Assembly: GCF_005519465.1 (NCBI RefSeq)
Contig: NZ_CP027858.1
Span: 1,550,001 to 1,614,000 of the forward strand
Length of the DNA stretch: 64,000 nt
Reading direction: 5' to 3'
Source: Streptomyces clavuligerus
GTDB taxonomy: Bacteria; Actinomycetota; Actinomycetes; Streptomycetales; Streptomycetaceae
Made by a program: the position numbers and the translations under genes. Shown here one piece after another: positions 19,601-30,537 of this stretch (its first letter is position 1; every line of letters starts with the position of its first letter). Below the pieces are notes generated by a model that had not been told where the DNA came from, ran no database searches, and saw only the letters and a list, made by a program, of their open reading frames with translations.

Positions 19601-22600
19601 GCAGCCGCCGCGCCAGGGCGGCGACACGGCCGTGGAACTCCTCGTACGTCAGCCGGTGCCGCCGTCCCTCGGTGTCGCAGGCGACGACGGCCGTGCGGTC
19701 CGGGGTCCGCGCCGCCTGCTCCAGGAAGAGGCGGTCCAGGGTGGCGGTCTCGTCGAGCGGGGCCGTGTGCGGACGTTCGAAGCCCTGGACGCGGGCCGTC
19801 TCGGCGGCGTCGAGCAGCTCCAGCGCGAGCAGCGGCGCGGCGGGGTCGCGCAGCCCCCCGTCGAGCAGCCGGACGAGGTGCCCCATGGCCGCGTCGAGGG
19901 AGAACGACGCGTCGAAGACGTCGTCCGCGTAGAAGACGTCCACGTCGAGCGAGCCGTCGCTCTCGTGCTCCCGGACGACGACGTTGACCGCGTCGAGCGA
20001 GTAGCCGGAGGAGAGCACGGTCAGATCGACGTCGGACCGGCGGTCGAACGGGTTGTCGGGGACGGTGATGTACGAGTACGTGACGTCGAACAGGGCCGGG
20101 GTGCGGCGGCCCGACTCCGCCCGCAGCGCGGCGAGCAGATCGCTCAGCGGGAGCCGCTGGTGGGCCGTGAGGTCCCAGACGCCGGAGCGCACGCGGTCGG
20201 CCAGGTCGAGCAGGGTGTCCTGTTCGCCGACGGGGATGTGCAGGGGCAGGATGTTCGCGACGTTCGACATCGTCGTCAGTTCCTCGGGGGTCCGCCGGTT
20301 GAGCAGCGGGATGCCGAGGACGATGTCGCCGTCGCGGTGCACCCGGCGCAGACAGGCCGCGAGCGCGGCGGCCGTGACCGAGAACACGGAGCGCCCGGTG
20401 GCCCTGATCCGGTCGGCGGTGGGGGCGTCGACATGGACGGACCGCCGGAGTCTGCGGTGGCCCGCGACGGTCGCGGTCCGCGCGAACAGGGCGGGGTCCA
20501 GCCCGCTGACGGTGGCGGCCAGGGCGTCCCGGTCGGCCGCCCAGTCCGCCGAGGCGCGGTACGCCTCGTCGGCGGCGACGGTGTCGAGGCAGCTCGGCGC
20601 GGGTTCGGCGGGGCCCTGGCCGGGCAGCGGGGACTCGTAGTGGCCACAGACCTCCCGCAGCATGAGGTTGATGCCCCAGGCGTCGGCCGCGACATGGTGG
20701 AAACGGCAGTACACGATCAGCGAGTCCGCGTCGTCGACGAGGATCGTCGCCTGTGCGAGCGGCCCGTCGAGCGGGATCACCGCCCCGGTCGTCCGCGCGA
20801 TCCACTCCTGGCACGCCGCCCGCGGATCGGCCGCGTCCAGGAACGACACGACCTCGACGTCCGGGTACGCGTCCGGCACCCACTGCCGCCAGGTCTCACC
20901 GTCCGCCACCAGCCGCAGCCGCATGGCGTCGTGCCGGAGCGCGACCCGCCGGATCGCCGCCCTCATCCGCTCGACGTCGTGGGCCCCCGTGAGCCGGAGA
21001 TAGCCGCTGGGCTGCGCGACGGCCCGATCCCGGTAGGTCAGCGCGACGGTCACGACGTCCTGCTGGTACTGGCTCAACGGCGCGCTGCCGCGCGGGCCCG
21101 GTTCCGCCTGCGGGGGCGGGGAGGCCACGGCCGTGCCCTCCGACCCGGCGACAGCGCCCGGGGCCGGGCCCTGCGGCGAGGCCGGGGCCTGGGCACCCGG
21201 AACGGCCTGCGCGGCGGAGGCCGGAGCCCCCGGCACGGACAGGGCAGCAGCGCCCGAGCCCGGAGCCCGCGCATCACCGGGCACCACCGGGGCCGAGCCG
21301 TCCGGCACGGACGAGAGAGGCACAGCCGTACTCTCCGGCCCGGCGACGGCACCTGCGGGCAGGGCGGACGCGGACGGAGCCTGCGGCTGAGCCACAGCAG
21401 GCGGCGCGGACGCGGAAGCGGGGGCCGCAGATACGGCCGCAGCCGGGCCCTGCGGCTGGGCAGCACCCGCCCACGCACCAGCACCGTCCAGGGCCGGGCC
21501 CACCGGCACGGGCTGCGGAGACACAGCCGCGCTCTCCGTCCCGGCCGAGGTCGAGGGCCTAGGCACGGGCAGGGGTGCGGAGGCCGTGGCCCGTGAGTCC
21601 GCCGGAGCGGCCGGGGGCAGGGGGTGGGCCGTGGCGGGTCCGGCGGGGGCGGGGAGGAGGGTGAGGAGGTGGCCCACCAGGGCCGTCGGGGTCTTGAAGT
21701 CGAAGACCGCGTTCGTCGAGACGGGGAGGCCCACCGCCTTCTTCAGCCGGTTGCGGAAGGCCACCGCCCCCAGCGAGTCGAAGCCGAGGTCCTTGAAGTG
21801 GACGTCGTGGCCGACGGCTTCGGCCGTCTCGTGGCCGAGTACCGCCGCCGCGACCGTGCGGACCGCCGCGAGCAGCGCCGTGCGCCGTTCGTCGTCGGAC
21901 ATCCGCGCCAGGTCGTCGCCGAGCGTGGCCGCCGGGCCCGTGTCCGCGGCCCGTCCGGTGCTCGCCGTGCGGAGTCCGGGGCGGGCGAATCCGCTGAGGA
22001 CGGCGGGCAGTTCGGCGCGCCCGGTCGTCGGCGGGGTCAGCCGGGCCGGGACGAGCAGTGAACGCCCGGTGTCGAGCGCCGCGTCGAAGAGGGCGAGCCC
22101 CTCGTCCGAGGAGATCGGCAGGAAGCCCAGGCGCCGCAACCGGGCGTGGTCGCGTTCGTCGAGGTGGCCGGTCATCCCGGTCTCCTGCGCCCACACGCCC
22201 CACGCCAGGGACGTCGCCGCCAGTCCGCGCTGCCGCCGGTGCTCGGCGAGCGCGTCGAGGAACGTGTTCGCGGCGGCGTAGTTGGCCTGTCCGGCGGAGC
22301 CGAGGATGCCCGCCGCCGAGGAGAAGAGCACGAACGCGGCGAGATCCGCGTCCCGTGTCGCCTCGTGCAGATGCCACGCGGCATCCAGCTTCGGCCGGAG
22401 CACCCGGTCGACCTGGTCCGCGGTCATCGCGCTGAACACGCCGTCGTCCAGCACACCGGCCGCGTGCACGACCGCCGTCAGCGGATGGGCGGGCGCCACG
22501 TCCGCGAGGACGGCGTCGAGGGCGGGCCGCTCGGCGGTGTCGCAGGCGGCGATCCGCACCTCCGCGCCGAGCGCGCGCAGCTCCGCGCCGAGTTCCCGCG

Positions 22601-25600
22601 CCGCGGGCGTGTCCGGTCCGCCGCGGCTGAGCAGCAGCAGGTGCCGTACGCCGTGGCGGGTCACCAGATGGCGGGCGAACAGACCGCCGAGCACCCCCGT
22701 ACCGCCGGTGATGAGCACGGTGCCCCCGGGGTCGAGGGCCCTCGGCAGGGTGACGGCGAGCTTCCCCGTGTGCCGGGCCTTGCCGAGGAGCGTCAGCGCC
22801 TGCGGCAGGTGCCGCACATCGCGCACGGACACTGGCAGCGGACGCAGCACCCCCCGTTCGAACAGCGCGCCGAGCGCGGACAGCATCTCCCCGGTCTCGG
22901 CGGGTCCCACCTTGGTGAGGTCGAAGTGCTGGTAGCGCACGCCCGGGTGGTCCCGGGTGATCCCCTCGGCCGCGCGGATGTCGGTCTTGCCCAGTTCGAC
23001 GAAGTGCCCGCCGCGCGGCAGCAGCCGCAGCCCGGCGTCGACGAACTCGCCCGCGAGCGAGTTGAGGACGATGTCGACCCCGGCGCCCCCGGTCGCCCGC
23101 AGGAACTCCTCGGCGAAGTCCAGGGCGCGCGAGTCGGCGGTGTGCGCCTCGTCGACGCCCAGCGCCCGCAGGGTGCCCCACTTGGGGCGGCTCGCGGTGG
23201 CGAAGACCTCGGCGCCCCAGTGGCGTGCGAGCTGGATCGCCGCCATGCCCACACCGCCGGTCGCGGCGTGCACGAGGACCCGCTGCCCGGGGGCGACCGG
23301 GGCCAGGGTGCGCAGCGAGCAGTAGGCGGTGAGGAAGACCGCCGGGGTGGACGCGGCCTGTTCGAAGGACCATCCGGCGGGGAAGCGGGCGAAGTAGCGG
23401 TGGTCGCGGACGACCCGCGGGCCGACGCCGTAGAACATGCCCATCACGCGGTCGCCGGGCCGCAGCGCCGTGACATCGGCGGCGGTCTCCACGACCACGC
23501 CCGCGCCCTCGTTGCCGAGGTCGACGCCGGGGTCCGGGTAGAGCCCGTACGCGATCATGACATCGCGGAAGTTGAGCCCGTGGGCGCGGACCGCGACCCG
23601 GACCTCGCCGGGCGCGAGCGGCCGGGTGGCCTCGGGCCAGGGCTTGAGCGCCATGTTGCCCGCGTCGAGCGTGCCGCCGCCGAGGGTGCGGAGCTGCCAG
23701 TCCGGCTCCGGGAGCCGTTCGAGCCCGCCGATCGGGGTGCCGGTGACCCGGGAGACCCGGGGCGCGTGGGCCACGCCCCCGCGGACGGCGAGCTGGGGTT
23801 CACCGGTGGCCAGGACCTGGGGTATCCGTTCGTGCCAGCCGGTCCAGTCGTCGACGTCGACGAGGACGATCCGGCCGGGGTGCTCGGTCTGCGCGGTGCG
23901 CAGCAGCCCCCACACGGGGGCGTGTGCCAGGTCGGTGACGTCCTCCCCTGGGCCGGTGGACACGGCGCCCCGGGTGACGACGACGAGGGTCGTGGCCCGG
24001 TCGAACGCGGGGTCGGTCAGCCAGCGCCGGGCGGCGTCCAGCACGGTGGCCAGCGCCTGCCGGGCCCGCCGCGGAAGGGACCCGGGGGACGCGTCCGTTC
24101 CGGCGGGTCCGCTGTCGGTGACACAGCGCAGGACGGCGGCGCCCGCGGTGCCCCCCTCCGCGACCCGGGCCCACTCGGCCCACTCCACCGGCACCGCGGC
24201 GGGCTGCGGCACCACCGGCCAGTCGAGGCCGAAGAGGGAGTCGCGCGTGCCCTGTCCGACGGTGCGGATGCGGTCGCGGGCGATGGGCCGCAGCGTCACC
24301 GTGCCGACGGTGCACACGGGCTGTCCGTCGGGGTCGGTGAGCGTGAGCGTGCAGGTGTCGGGGGTGAGCGCGGCGATCCGTACCCGCAGGGTGGAGGCGC
24401 CGACGGCGTGCAGGCGCACCCCGGCGAGCGCGAACGGCAGCCACACCCGCTCCGGGTCGTCCTCGCGCCCGGAGTCGACGTACTCCAGTGTGTGCAGGGC
24501 GGCGTCGAGGAGGGCGGGGTGGACGCCGAACTGCCCGGCGGCGACCCCGTCGGGCAGCGCGATCTCGGCGTGGACCTCGCCGTCCCGGCGCCAGAGCGCG
24601 CGCAGCCCCCGGAAGGCGGGCCCGTACTCGTAGCCGCGGGCGGCCAGCCGCTCGTAGCTGTCGGAGATGTCGACGGGCTCGGCGCCCGGCGGCGGCCAGG
24701 CGGCACCGGCGGCGGGCTCGTCGGTGGCGGCGGGCGCCGGGGCGAGGGCGCCCTCGGCGTGCTTGGTCCAGGGGGCGCCGGACGCCCCGAAGGCCCCGGG
24801 GCCGGGCGGCTGCGCGGACGCCGGGCGGGAGTAGATCCGCACCCCGCGTCCGTCACCGCCGTCCGCGCCGTCGGCGCCGTCCTCGCCCGGGGCTCCGACC
24901 GTGACCCGGAGGTCGACGGCGGTGTGCTCGGTGATGACGAGCGGTTCGTGGAGCACCAGCTCCGTGAGGGCGGGGCAGCCGCTGTGCTGTCCCGCGGTGA
25001 GCGCCAGTTCGGTCAGGGCGGTACCGGGCAGCAGGACGACGCCGTTGACGGCGTGGTCGGCGAGCCAGGGGTGGGTGGCGAGCGAGAGCCGCCCGGTGAA
25101 CTGGAACTCGTCGTTCTCGGGGTGGTCGTGCGCGGCGGCGAGGAAGGGGTGGTCGAGCCCGCCGCCCCCGGCCCCGGCCGCCGCGGCGTTCCGCGCCCCC
25201 GTGTCGGGCGCCAGCCAGAAGTTTCTGCGCTGGAAGGCATAGGTCGGCAGGTCCACCGGCCCGGGGCAGTCCGCGTCCGGGTGCGGTACGAGATCCGCCG
25301 CCCCGCCCGCCGTGTGCACCTCGGCGACCGAGGTCAGCAGCCGCCGCGGACCGCCCTCCTCGCGCCGCAGAGTGCCGGTGACGAGATACGGCTCGTCGGT
25401 GGCGCCCGCCGTCTCCTGGAGGGTGTCCTCGATCCCGGCCGTGAGCACGGGATGCGGGCTGACCTCGATGAAGATCCGGTGCCCCCGCTCGTACGCGGTC
25501 CGCACGGCCTGCTCGAAGCGGACCGTGCGGCGGAGGTTGCGGTACCAGTACCCGGTGCCGAGACCGGTCGTCGCGACGGGCTCCCCGGTGACGGTGGAGA

Positions 25601-28600
25601 TGAACCCGGTGGCGGTGTCCATCGGCGCGATGCCGTCGAGCACCCGGTGCAGGGTCTCGTCCAGCTCCTCGACATGGGCGGAGTGGGAGGCGTAGTCCAC
25701 GGGGATGCGGCGGATGCGGATGTCCTGCTCCGCGCAGTCCCGTTCGAGTGCGTCGAGGGCGGCGGCGTCGCCGGAGACCACGGTCGAACGGGGTCCGTTG
25801 ACGGCGGCGATCCCGATCCGGCCCGGCCGGGGGGCGAGCAGCCGTTCCACGTCGGCGGCGGGCAGCGCGAGCGAGGCCATGCCGCCGGTGCCCGCGAGGG
25901 CGGTGATGGCCTTGCTGCGCAGGGTGACGACCTTGGCGGCGTCCCGCAGCGAGAGCGCCCCGGCGATGTGCGCGGCGGCGATCTCGCCCTGGGAGTGGCC
26001 GATGACGGCGGCGGGGGTGACCCCGTACGCCTGCCAGCAGCGCGCGAGGGAGACCATGACGGCGAACAGCGCGGGCTGGACCACGTCCACGCGGTCCAGT
26101 CCCGGCGCGCCGGGCCGGGAGCGGAGCACGTCCAGGAGCGACCAGTCGGTGAACTCGGCGAAGGCGCGGTGGCAGTCCTCGATCGCGGCGGCGAAGACGG
26201 GGTGGGTGTCGAGGAGTTCGACGGCCATGTCCGCCCACTGCGAGCCCTGGCCGGGGAAGACGAGGACGGGGCCGCTCGCGAGGGCGGCCCGGCCGGTGAC
26301 GACGGCGTCGTGCGGCCGGTCCCCGGCGAGGGCGGCGAGGGCGGCGACGGCCTCCGGGTGGCCGTCCGCGACCACCACGGCCCGGTGGTCGAACCGGGCG
26401 CGGCCCGTGGCCAGGGTGTGGGCGACATCCGGCAGCGGCAGCCCGGCCCGCTCACCGAGCCACGCCGACAGCCGGGCCGCCTGCTCGCGGAGGGCGGCCT
26501 CGGACTTCGCGGAGAGCACCAGCGGCACGGGGCGCGCCGTCGCGTCACCGCCCCCGGGCCGGGCGGGACCGGGGGCGGCGGGACCGGGGACGGCGGGACT
26601 CCCGCCCGGCCCCAAGGCCACGGCAGCCACAGCCGGCCGGCCGGACAGGGCGGCCCCGACGGGACCGGCGGGACCGGCAGCCCCGGAGTGCACAGCGGAC
26701 CCGGCAGGCCCAGCAGAACCGGCGGCCCCGGTGGACGCGGTGGCCTCAGGCTGCTCGGTGGACGCGGCAGAAGCGGCACTCACCGACACCGTGGCGGACA
26801 CCGCGGCCACGGACGGCCCACCGGAGGCGGCGGGGTCAGAGGAGACCGGAGTCACAGCGGACACGGCCCCCTCGTCCTGCGCGGCGGCCACACCGGGCGC
26901 GGCAGGCGCGGACAGCCCACCGGGTGCCACGGCCCCAGGGGTCGTGGCGGATACGGACAGCACGGCAGCCGCAGCGGGGACAGCAGCGGCCATGGACGGC
27001 TCACCGGAGGCGGCGTACTCAGCGCCCACGGGCAGCGCTGAGGAGACAGCGGCCACCGACGGCGCAGCGGCCATGGCAGACACACCGGCCCCAGCAGACG
27101 CGGACAGCCCACCAGCGGCCACGGACTCGGAGGTCGTGGCAGCCACGACAGCCGCAGACCGCTCGGCGGCGGGATCAGAAACGACCGGGGTCACAGCGGA
27201 CGCAGCGGCCTCGTGCCGCGTCCCGCCCCCGGCAGACACGGACAGCACACCAGCGGCAGCAGAATCCGGGACCACAAAGGCCAGGGGCTGCCCGCCATCC
27301 CCATCAGCCCCAGCAGGCACCGCGGCCATGGACGGCACGTCCACCACAGACCCCACGGCACCCGCCGTCGGCGCCTGCTCCACGATCACATGCGCGTTCG
27401 TCCCGCTGATGCCGAAGGACGACACGGCCGCCCGGCGCGGCACCCCGGCCGGGCGGGTCGGCCAGGGGCGGGTCTCCCCCACCACGCGGACGGTGCCCGC
27501 CGACCAGTCGACGGCGTCGGTCTGCCGCGTCAGATGGAGGGTGCCGGGCACCTCGCCGTGGCGGATCGCCTCCACCATCTTGATGATCCCGGCGACGCCG
27601 GACGCGGCCTGGGCGTGTCCGATGTTCGACTTGACCGACCCCACGAGCAGCGGGTCGTCCGGGCGGTGCGCGGCCCCGTAGGTCGCGATGAGGGCGCGGG
27701 CCTCGATCGGGTCGCCGACCCGGGTGCCCGTGCCGTGGGCCTCGACGACGTCGACATCGGCGGCGGTCAGCCCGGCGTCCGCGAGCGCTTCCCCGATGAC
27801 CCGCCGCTGACCGTCCTCGCTGGGCGCGGAGAGCCCCTCGGACGCGCCGTCCTGCGCGATCGCGGTGCCGCGCAGCAGCGCGAGAACGGTGTGGCCGTTG
27901 CGGCGTGCGTCGGAGAGCCGTTCCAGCACGAGGACTCCGGCGCCCTCCGAGACCCCGAAGCCGTCGGCGTCGGCGGAGAAAGGTTTGCTCATACCGTTCG
28001 GCGCGAGCGCGCCGAGATGCCCGAAGCCGACGAAGATGCTCGGCGCGCAGACCACGTTGGCGCCGCCCGCGAGCGCGAGGGAGCAGTCGCCCGCCCGCAG
28101 CGCGCGGGCGGCGATGTGGACGGCGGCGAGGGAGGACGAGCAGGCGGTGTCCACGGTGACGGCGGGGCCTTCGAGCCCCAGGACGTAGGAGACCCGGCCG
28201 GAGGCCACACTCGGGGTCGTCCCCGTCGTCAGATGTCCGGCGTGCTCCTTGTCCCCCGCGTACACCCGGGGGCCGTACTCCTGCGCGACGACACCGAAGT
28301 AGACCCCGGCGGGGGTGTCCGCGAGCCGCGTCGGGTCGATCCCGGCGTGTTCCAGGGCCTCCCAGGAGACCTCCAGCAGCAGGCGCTGCTGGGGGTCCAT
28401 GGCCAGGGCCTCACGGGGGCTGATGCCGAAGAAGGACGCGTCGAAGTCGCCGACGCCGTCGATGAAGGAGCCGCCCTGGACATAGGTCGAGCCCGCGGCC
28501 TCGGGGTCCGGGTCGGTGAGCGCGGCCAGGTCCCAGCCCCGGTCGGCGGGGAAGCCGGGGGCGGCGGCGTTCCCGCCGCGCGCGGTGAAGTCCCACAGCT

Positions 28601-28790
28601 CACCGGGGGAGGAGGCGGAGGGGAAGCGGCAGCCCATGCCGACGATCGCGATGGGGTCCCCGGTGCCGGAACTCCCCGGCGTGCCCGGCGTCGACTGCTC
28701 CGACGCGCCACGTGCCCACGGCAGCTCGGGAAGGCTGGACGACGCAGTCGGCTTCCGGTGGTGCGGCAGTGACGAACGACGTGTCGACAT
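13626..28790 (-). CDS. Hybrid PKS-NRPS megasynthase, KS-AT-DH-ER-KR-ACP-C-A-PCP-C-A-PCP-TE
   Basis: Single protein of 5054 residues. Approximate domains: KS 45-470 (Cys217 in VDTACSSS); 280-residue low-complexity linker; AT 838-1130 (GHSQGE, Ser933; YASH motif predicting methylmalonyl-CoA); DH 1210-1500 ([17 protein letters not shown] intact); ER 1697-2015 ([15 protein letters not shown]); KR 2022-2250 (Ser/Tyr intact, LDD motif, B-type); ACP 2292-2375 (GFDSL); C1 2573-3003 (HHVAADA); A1 3013-3553, code DVWHFSLVD(K), the serine code of EntF; PCP1; C2 3666-4150 (HHALLDG); A2 4157-4653, code DVQFASQVV(K), close to proline codes; PCP2; TE 4767-5037 (GWSFGG). Predicted product: reduced methyl-branched acyl-Ser-Pro-like chain. 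No loading module is present. The ATG at 28790 is preferred; an in-frame GTG at 28808 is possible. Neither has a clear ribosome site. Confidence 0.95.
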   Translation of the reverse strand: MSTRRSSLPHHRKPTASSSLPELPWARGASEQSTPGTPGSSGTGDPIAIVGMGCRFPSASSPGELWDFTARGGNAAAPGFPADRGWDLAALTDPDPEAAGSTYVQGGSFIDGVGDFDASFFGISPREALAMDPQQRLLLEVSWEALEHAGIDPTRLADTPAGVYFGVVAQEYGPRVYAGDKEHAGHLTTGTTPSVASGRVSYVLGLEGPAVTVDTACSSSLAAVHIAARALRAGDCSLALAGGANVVCAPSIFVGFGHLGALAPNGMSKPFSADADGFGVSEGAGVLVLERLSDARRNGHTVLALLRGTAIAQDGASEGLSAPSEDGQRRVIGEALADAGLTAADVDVVEAHGTGTRVGDPIEARALIATYGAAHRPDDPLLVGSVKSNIGHAQAASGVAGIIKMVEAIRHGEVPGTLHLTRQTDAVDWSAGTVRVVGETRPWPTRPAGVPRRAAVSSFGISGTNAHVIVEQAPTAGAVGSVVDVPSMAAVPAGADGDGGQPLAFVVPDSAAAGVLSVSAGGGTRHEAAASAVTPVVSDPAAERSAAVVAATTSESVAAGGLSASAGAGVSAMAAAPSVAAVSSALPVGAEYAASGEPSMAAAVPAAAAVLSVSATTPGAVAPGGLSAPAAPGVAAAQDEGAVSAVTPVSSDPAASGGPSVAAVSATVSVSAASAASTEQPEATASTGAAGSAGPAGSAVHSGAAGPAGPVGAALSGRPAVAAVALGPGGSPAVPGPAAPGPARPGGGDATARPVPLVLSAKSEAALREQAARLSAWLGERAGLPLPDVAHTLATGRARFDHRAVVVADGHPEAVAALAALAGDRPHDAVVTGRAALASGPVLVFPGQGSQWADMAVELLDTHPVFAAAIEDCHRAFAEFTDWSLLDVLRSRPGAPGLDRVDVVQPALFAVMVSLARCWQAYGVTPAAVIGHSQGEIAAAHIAGALSLRDAAKVVTLRSKAITALAGTGGMASLALPAADVERLLAPRPGRIGIAAVNGPRSTVVSGDAAALDALERDCAEQDIRIRRIPVDYASHSAHVEELDETLHRVLDGIAPMDTATGFISTVTGEPVATTGLGTGYWYRNLRRTVRFEQAVRTAYERGHRIFIEVSPHPVLTAGIEDTLQETAGATDEPYLVTGTLRREEGGPRRLLTSVAEVHTAGGAADLVPHPDADCPGPVDLPTYAFQRRNFWLAPDTGARNAAAAGAGGGGLDHPFLAAAHDHPENDEFQFTGRLSLATHPWLADHAVNGVVLLPGTALTELALTAGQHSGCPALTELVLHEPLVITEHTAVDLRVTVGAPGEDGADGADGGDGRGVRIYSRPASAQPPGPGAFGASGAPWTKHAEGALAPAPAATDEPAAGAAWPPPGAEPVDISDSYERLAARGYEYGPAFRGLRALWRRDGEVHAEIALPDGVAAGQFGVHPALLDAALHTLEYVDSGREDDPERVWLPFALAGVRLHAVGASTLRVRIAALTPDTCTLTLTDPDGQPVCTVGTVTLRPIARDRIRTVGQGTRDSLFGLDWPVVPQPAAVPVEWAEWARVAEGGTAGAAVLRCVTDSGPAGTDASPGSLPRRARQALATVLDAARRWLTDPAFDRATTLVVVTRGAVSTGPGEDVTDLAHAPVWGLLRTAQTEHPGRIVLVDVDDWTGWHERIPQVLATGEPQLAVRGGVAHAPRVSRVTGTPIGGLERLPEPDWQLRTLGGGTLDAGNMALKPWPEATRPLAPGEVRVAVRAHGLNFRDVMIAYGLYPDPGVDLGNEGAGVVVETAADVTALRPGDRVMGMFYGVGPRVVRDHRYFARFPAGWSFEQAASTPAVFLTAYCSLRTLAPVAPGQRVLVHAATGGVGMAAIQLARHWGAEVFATASRPKWGTLRALGVDEAHTADSRALDFAEEFLRATGGAGVDIVLNSLAGEFVDAGLRLLPRGGHFVELGKTDIRAAEGITRDHPGVRYQHFDLTKVGPAETGEMLSALGALFERGVLRPLPVSVRDVRHLPQALTLLGKARHTGKLAVTLPRALDPGGTVLITGGTGVLGGLFARHLVTRHGVRHLLLLSRGGPDTPAARELGAELRALGAEVRIAACDTAERPALDAVLADVAPAHPLTAVVHAAGVLDDGVFSAMTADQVDRVLRPKLDAAWHLHEATRDADLAAFVLFSSAAGILGSAGQANYAAANTFLDALAEHRRQRGLAATSLAWGVWAQETGMTGHLDERDHARLRRLGFLPISSDEGLALFDAALDTGRSLLVPARLTPPTTGRAELPAVLSGFARPGLRTASTGRAADTGPAATLGDDLARMSDDERRTALLAAVRTVAAAVLGHETAEAVGHDVHFKDLGFDSLGAVAFRNRLKKAVGLPVSTNAVFDFKTPTALVGHLLTLLPAPAGPATAHPLPPAAPADSRATASAPLPVPRPSTSAGTESAAVSPQPVPVGPALDGAGAWAGAAQPQGPAAAVSAAPASASAPPAVAQPQAPSASALPAGAVAGPESTAVPLSSVPDGSAPVVPGDARAPGSGAAALSVPGAPASAAQAVPGAQAPASPQGPAPGAVAGSEGTAVASPPPQAEPGPRGSAPLSQYQQDVVTVALTYRDRAVAQPSGYLRLTGAHDVERMRAAIRRVALRHDAMRLRLVADGETWRQWVPDAYPDVEVVSFLDAADPRAACQEWIARTTGAVIPLDGPLAQATILVDDADSLIVYCRFHHVAADAWGINLMLREVCGHYESPLPGQGPAEPAPSCLDTVAADEAYRASADWAADRDALAATVSGLDPALFARTATVAGHRRLRRSVHVDAPTADRIRATGRSVFSVTAAALAACLRRVHRDGDIVLGIPLLNRRTPEELTTMSNVANILPLHIPVGEQDTLLDLADRVRSGVWDLTAHQRLPLSDLLAALRAESGRRTPALFDVTYSYITVPDNPFDRRSDVDLTVLSSGYSLDAVNVVVREHESDGSLDVDVFYADDVFDASFSLDAAMGHLVRLLDGGLRDPAAPLLALELLDAAETARVQGFERPHTAPLDETATLDRLFLEQAARTPDRTAVVACDTEGRRHRLTYEEFHGRVAALARRLREAGIRPEECVPVLLPRSVDFLVAVHAVHAAGGAYVPVDPGHPRERVRTLLTDCGARLAIRAPQADGLLDGLLDGLGIRALDPAAPGGATAPADPPPATTRPTDLAYVIYTSGSTGTPKGVMIEHRSVVNRLAWMQRQYPLRDDDVILHKTPTTFDVSVWELMWWAQTGARVAVAPSGAERDPRELAAAVARHGVTVLHFVPSMLGPFLDHLEQRPEAAEQIRTIRRVFASGEALPPALAERFRTVFAAAGNTGARLVNLYGPTEAAVDVSFHEIPADGPLDRVPIGRPIDNIALMVLDGSGRRCPVGVAGELNIAGVGVGRGYLGRPDLTDEVFVRDAALPERRRYRTGDLARWLADGSLDYLGRVDDQVKVRGNRVTLGEIENALTRCPGVAAAAVADERTGDGTRLLAFLVPGEPRDAAQATAPGTTPGTAPGTAPGTTPGSARTAALVDALAALLPPYMIPAEFVWLDRLPLTRSGKTDRRALLARERPGRAGEPEGAGTPAERELTEIWRSVLGTRAFGVHDDFFTVGGDSILALRLRTEAEKRGFRFDLDQFYARPTVAGLAARVESAAESMAESARSGGPAAPGTGRGPDPAVTAPFDLVPLIDRASLHGVEDAFPASQLQLGMVYHSLESAESPLYKDVFRYRLRMPWDEDAFRRAYRRMVRRQPALRSGFDVTGRSTPLQIVFPDMPDTSDVPDGPDTAHAGDAPDAPGAPDALEITAPEATGPGEPAAYAHRMHRAAYPLLDAAAQRVTPLYRMRVFVRPDGADLVFSFHHALLDGWSVAQLMSGLLRDYLAYADGRDPADDPAAGSVPLTYLLAEHARAERAARGDAQARRFWERVLDGSTATTVESQRAHVVRTAADGAPDGPSAADGRLRPLPAWLDRAVRDFARRGGLPVKSVLLAAHCLALGAMTATDDVTTGCVTHTRPERPGAEEVAGLFLNTVPVRLDSHGRTWREAVEHVARWERDAFPYRRLPVGTLIAERGGPVFDTAFNFVNYHGLNELLGDGRIALTDVEVLERTNFGLLTTALVDPRDGRLALRVSTGEDGLTPAQCAEFARLLTAVLAELVRGPDEAVDPAVLRHREVTELFAGTAMEHPAHTAVVGGGPDRAERWTYRELTDTADTVAQALLARGLPHGARVAVRMRRSVELLAVVLGVLRAGAAVVPLDPDYPDARIRAMLAVAEPWLTVAESGPGGPVPGTDGVCAPEELLGAPDGTTDGAGGAPPLPRPAPEDAAYVLFTSGSTGEPKGVVMPHRALTNLIDWQNRRATGGVGVTTLQFAPLSFDVFFQEVFSTLCGGGTLHLLTEGTRHDMAAVLKTIADGGVQRVFLPYVALQALAEVAEATGTYPPSLRVIASSGEQLRITPEIRALCAALPELVLENQYGPTETHVVLAHRLLGAPGDLPALPPVGTPVTGAVVTLLDARKRPVPQGTPGEIHVEGPCVALGYEKRPELTSERFDTGPTGQTRYRTGDIGIALADGDIVCLGRADGQVKVRGYRVECAEVELAVLDHAANRPGIGQVAVVPRSLGGSDAVLQAFLTGDPGQADTEALRTALRSALPSHMVPAQYRWIDAMPLTPSGKRDDAALRALAASGTSAADAVGGGRPGEPGDDLESDLAAVLAEFAGVDRLGPDRSFFDAGGTSIGAVRVSMTIARRWGVELPLPAFLAAPTARDLAAVVRSQDTRSVFDPVVPLRTEGDGEPLFLVHPIGGSVLCYHDLVRHLPPGRPVYGLQAAGAEPGHQPLRSMEALAAAYIEAIRRVRPSGPVHLAGWSFGGYVAVEMARRLGEDAVPTLTLLDTMALGEGPRRGFGEEELIVMFFRELLWYAVGETDSDDGLETAGRGPDELFDAVFRRTVRLGILPEDGSPRLLRRLYEVFRANYRATMEYRVAPIRRPLLVLRAADALPNAFEVAHRTLGSMVGSPDNGWGHWAPGAVETVTVPGNHLTMMADPQVAAVAARLGAALAAPRDGRTGGTGRTEEGR
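18275..18325. repeat. Tandem repeat in first adenylation domain
   Basis: Plus-strand units of about 12 bases built on GTGCCCGGGGCT/GTC encode an insert of the type [16 protein letters not shown] between the adenylation core and its small C-terminal subdomain. It is in frame and probably a flexible hinge extension. Confidence 0.7.
26540..27375. repeat. Degenerate repeats encoding the KS-AT linker insert
   Basis: This 0.8-kb stretch encodes about 280 residues rich in Ala, Ser, Val, Thr, Pro and Gly between the KS domain and the usual KS-AT adaptor. Related blocks recur, for example [12 protein letters not shown] and [12 protein letters not shown], or [15 protein letters not shown] and [15 protein letters not shown]. 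Type I modules normally have no such insert. It looks like expanded repeat DNA kept in frame. Confidence 0.75.
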
Positions 28791-28893
28791 GGCACCGACA
28801 GTAACCACGGAGATCAGGCCCGTGATGTCCCTAGAAGGCGGGACAGCGGCGACGGCGGATTCGGGGTAGAACGGCTGCCGGGAGGTCGCTCAT
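28791..28893. promoter_or_regulatory. Divergent promoter region between PKS-NRPS and P450
   Basis: Only 103 bases separate the two divergent starts, so both promoters must lie here (or transcripts have very short leaders). An inverted repeat GTCCC (28827-28831) and GGGAC (28840-28844) sits near the middle and could bind the cluster regulator. A TAGAAC hexamer at 28867-28872 is a possible -10 for the P450, but its -35 is weak. Confidence 0.4.
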
Positions 28894-30471
28894 ATGACGG
28901 CAGGAGCACACGGCCCACTCGCCGAGAACACGGGCCCCGTTGACAACACGGGACACTCCAGAGGCTCCAATGGCGCGGGCCCCGACAAGAACCCCGGTCC
29001 CGCCAAGAACCCCGGTTCCGCCGGGAATCCGGGACCCGCCGGGAGTCCGGGGCTCGCCGAGAACCCCGGACTCGTCGATGTGGACACCACGCACTGGCTC
29101 GACGCGGCACTCCAGCGCGTACCCCTGAGGACGGGCCCGCTCGCACCGCCGCCCCCGGGCAGCGGCCTCGAACCGGTCCCCGGGGACAAGGGCCTGCCCT
29201 TCCTCGGCCTCGGCGTCCACACTCTGCGCTATGGCCCCGCCTTCCAGCTCCAGCTGCTGCGCCGGCACGGTCCGGTGTCCTGGTGGCAGGCGTTCGGCCG
29301 CCGGATCGTGGCCGTGTCCGGGCCCGACGCCGTGCAGGCGGTCCTCGTCAACAAGGACAAGGCGTTCGCGACGGGGTGGCCCGCCGTCATCGGCCCCTGG
29401 TTCGACGGCGGTCTGCTCGCGATGGACGCGCCCGCCCATCTCGCCGACCGCAGGGTCATGCAGACCGCGTACGGCGAGGAGGCCATCGCGGGCTACGTCC
29501 TGCGGATGGCCGAGGACGCCGAAGCGGCCCTGGCCCGCTGGCCGCTGGGCCGCGCCTTCACCGCCGTGCCCGCGATCAGGGAGCTGTCCTCCGAGGTCAC
29601 CCCGAGGGCGATCCTCGGAGTGGCGTACGAGCCCGCGGGGCGGCGGATCATGCGCGCCGTCGAGGAGTGCATCCACGCGGAGACCGCCGCGGTACGGCTG
29701 CGGATTCCCGGTACGAGCTGGTACCGGGCGCACCGGGCCCGCCGACTGCTCCTCGCCGGACTCACCCGGGCCGTGCCCGCGGCACGCGAGCGCGCGGGGG
29801 ACGACTTCCTCTCCGTCCTGTCCCGGATCGGCGGGCCGGACGGGGACAGGTTCAGCACCCGGCAGCTCGCCGAGCACGCGCTGTTCACGCTCATCGCCTC
29901 GCACGACACGACGGTGGTGGCGACACTCGCCTCCTTCTACTTCCTCGGCCGCAACCCCGAGTGGCAGGCCAGGGCCCGCGCCCAGTCGCTGGCGCGCCCC
30001 GGGGGACCGCCGACCGTCGAGGCGCTGGGCGGCCTGGACGTCCTGGAACGGGTGGTCAAGGAGAGCATGCGGCTGGTGTCGCCGTCCCCCATCAACATGC
30101 GGGTCGCGGTCAAGGACACCGAGGTGCTGGGCCACTTCATCCCCGCCGGTCAGCTCGTCTCGGTGTGCACGGGCGTGAACCAGCTCATGCCGGAGCTGTG
30201 GCACGAGCCGCAGCGCTTCGACCCGGACCGCTTCGCCCCGGACCGGAACGAGGACCGCGTCCACCGGCTGGCCTGGGCGCCCTTCGGCTCCGGCGCGCAC
30301 AAGTGCATCGGTCTGCACGTCGGCATGTTGAAGGTGAAGGCGACGCTGGACGCGATGGTGCGCCGGTTCCACTGGGAGTTCCCCGCCGGGTACGAGGCGG
30401 CGTGGCGGTTCAGCTCCCTGCCCGCGCCGTCCGACGGCATGCCGGTGGTCCTCACCCCGCGCACTCCCTGA
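28894..30471 (+). CDS. Cytochrome P450
   Basis: Heme monooxygenase of 525 residues. The heme-binding loop FGSGAHKCIG, the ExxR motif in VKESMR, and the I-helix segment LIASHDTT are present. The ATG at 28894 follows GGGAGGTCGCTCAT. The first 70 residues are unusual: a hexapeptide repeat (NPGPAK, NPGSAG, NPGPAG, SPGLAE, NPGLVD) with no membrane anchor, before the proline-rich entry to the P450 fold. It is transcribed divergently from the megasynthase, so it most likely hydroxylates or epoxidises the cluster product. No ferredoxin gene is near. Confidence 0.93.
   Translation: MTAGAHGPLAENTGPVDNTGHSRGSNGAGPDKNPGPAKNPGSAGNPGPAGSPGLAENPGLVDVDTTHWLDAALQRVPLRTGPLAPPPPGSGLEPVPGDKGLPFLGLGVHTLRYGPAFQLQLLRRHGPVSWWQAFGRRIVAVSGPDAVQAVLVNKDKAFATGWPAVIGPWFDGGLLAMDAPAHLADRRVMQTAYGEEAIAGYVLRMAEDAEAALARWPLGRAFTAVPAIRELSSEVTPRAILGVAYEPAGRRIMRAVEECIHAETAAVRLRIPGTSWYRAHRARRLLLAGLTRAVPAARERAGDDFLSVLSRIGGPDGDRFSTRQLAEHALFTLIASHDTTVVATLASFYFLGRNPEWQARARAQSLARPGGPPTVEALGGLDVLERVVKESMRLVSPSPINMRVAVKDTEVLGHFIPAGQLVSVCTGVNQLMPELWHEPQRFDPDRFAPDRNEDRVHRLAWAPFGSGAHKCIGLHVGMLKVKATLDAMVRRFHWEFPAGYEAAWRFSSLPAPSDGMPVVLTPRTP
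28975..29085. repeat. 18-bp repeats encoding a P450 N-terminal hexapeptide repeat
   Basis: About five degenerate 18-bp units on the pattern AACCCCGGT-CCCGCC-AAG encode Asn-Pro-Gly-x-Ala-x repeats. They lie between the start codon and the conserved P450 fold. Confidence 0.7.
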
Positions 30472-30476
30472 CCGAA

Positions 30477-30513
30477 GGAGCCCCCGGGCCGCGCCGTACG
30501 GGCCGGGGGCTCC
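30477..30513. terminator. Bidirectional terminator after P450 and LuxR genes
   Basis: GGAGCCCCCGG and CCGGGGGCTCC form a perfect 11-bp stem with a 15-base loop, six bases after the P450 stop and 25 bases after the convergent LuxR gene's stop. There is no T-run, as is usual in Streptomyces. Confidence 0.75.
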
Positions 30514-30537
30514 GGCCCGTACGGCGGCCCGCCGCGC

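Noticed and set aside
22146..27041. 1631-codon plus-strand reading frame, and others above 1000 codons opposite the megasynthase
   Set aside because: They are antisense shadows: low stop-codon density in about 75% GC DNA keeps frames open. Their products are Gly/Arg/Val/Asp-rich with no domain motif, while the minus strand has unambiguous PKS-NRPS motifs throughout.
13626..28790. Polycyclic tetramate (PoTeM) iterative PKS-NRPS
   Set aside because: PoTeM synthases have KS-AT-DH-KR-ACP and one NRPS module for ornithine; this protein has ER and two NRPS modules with Ser and Pro-like codes.
13626..28790. A beta-lactam or clavam cluster, as the bli gene might suggest
   Set aside because: No ACV synthetase, isopenicillin N synthase, clavaminate synthase or related genes are present.
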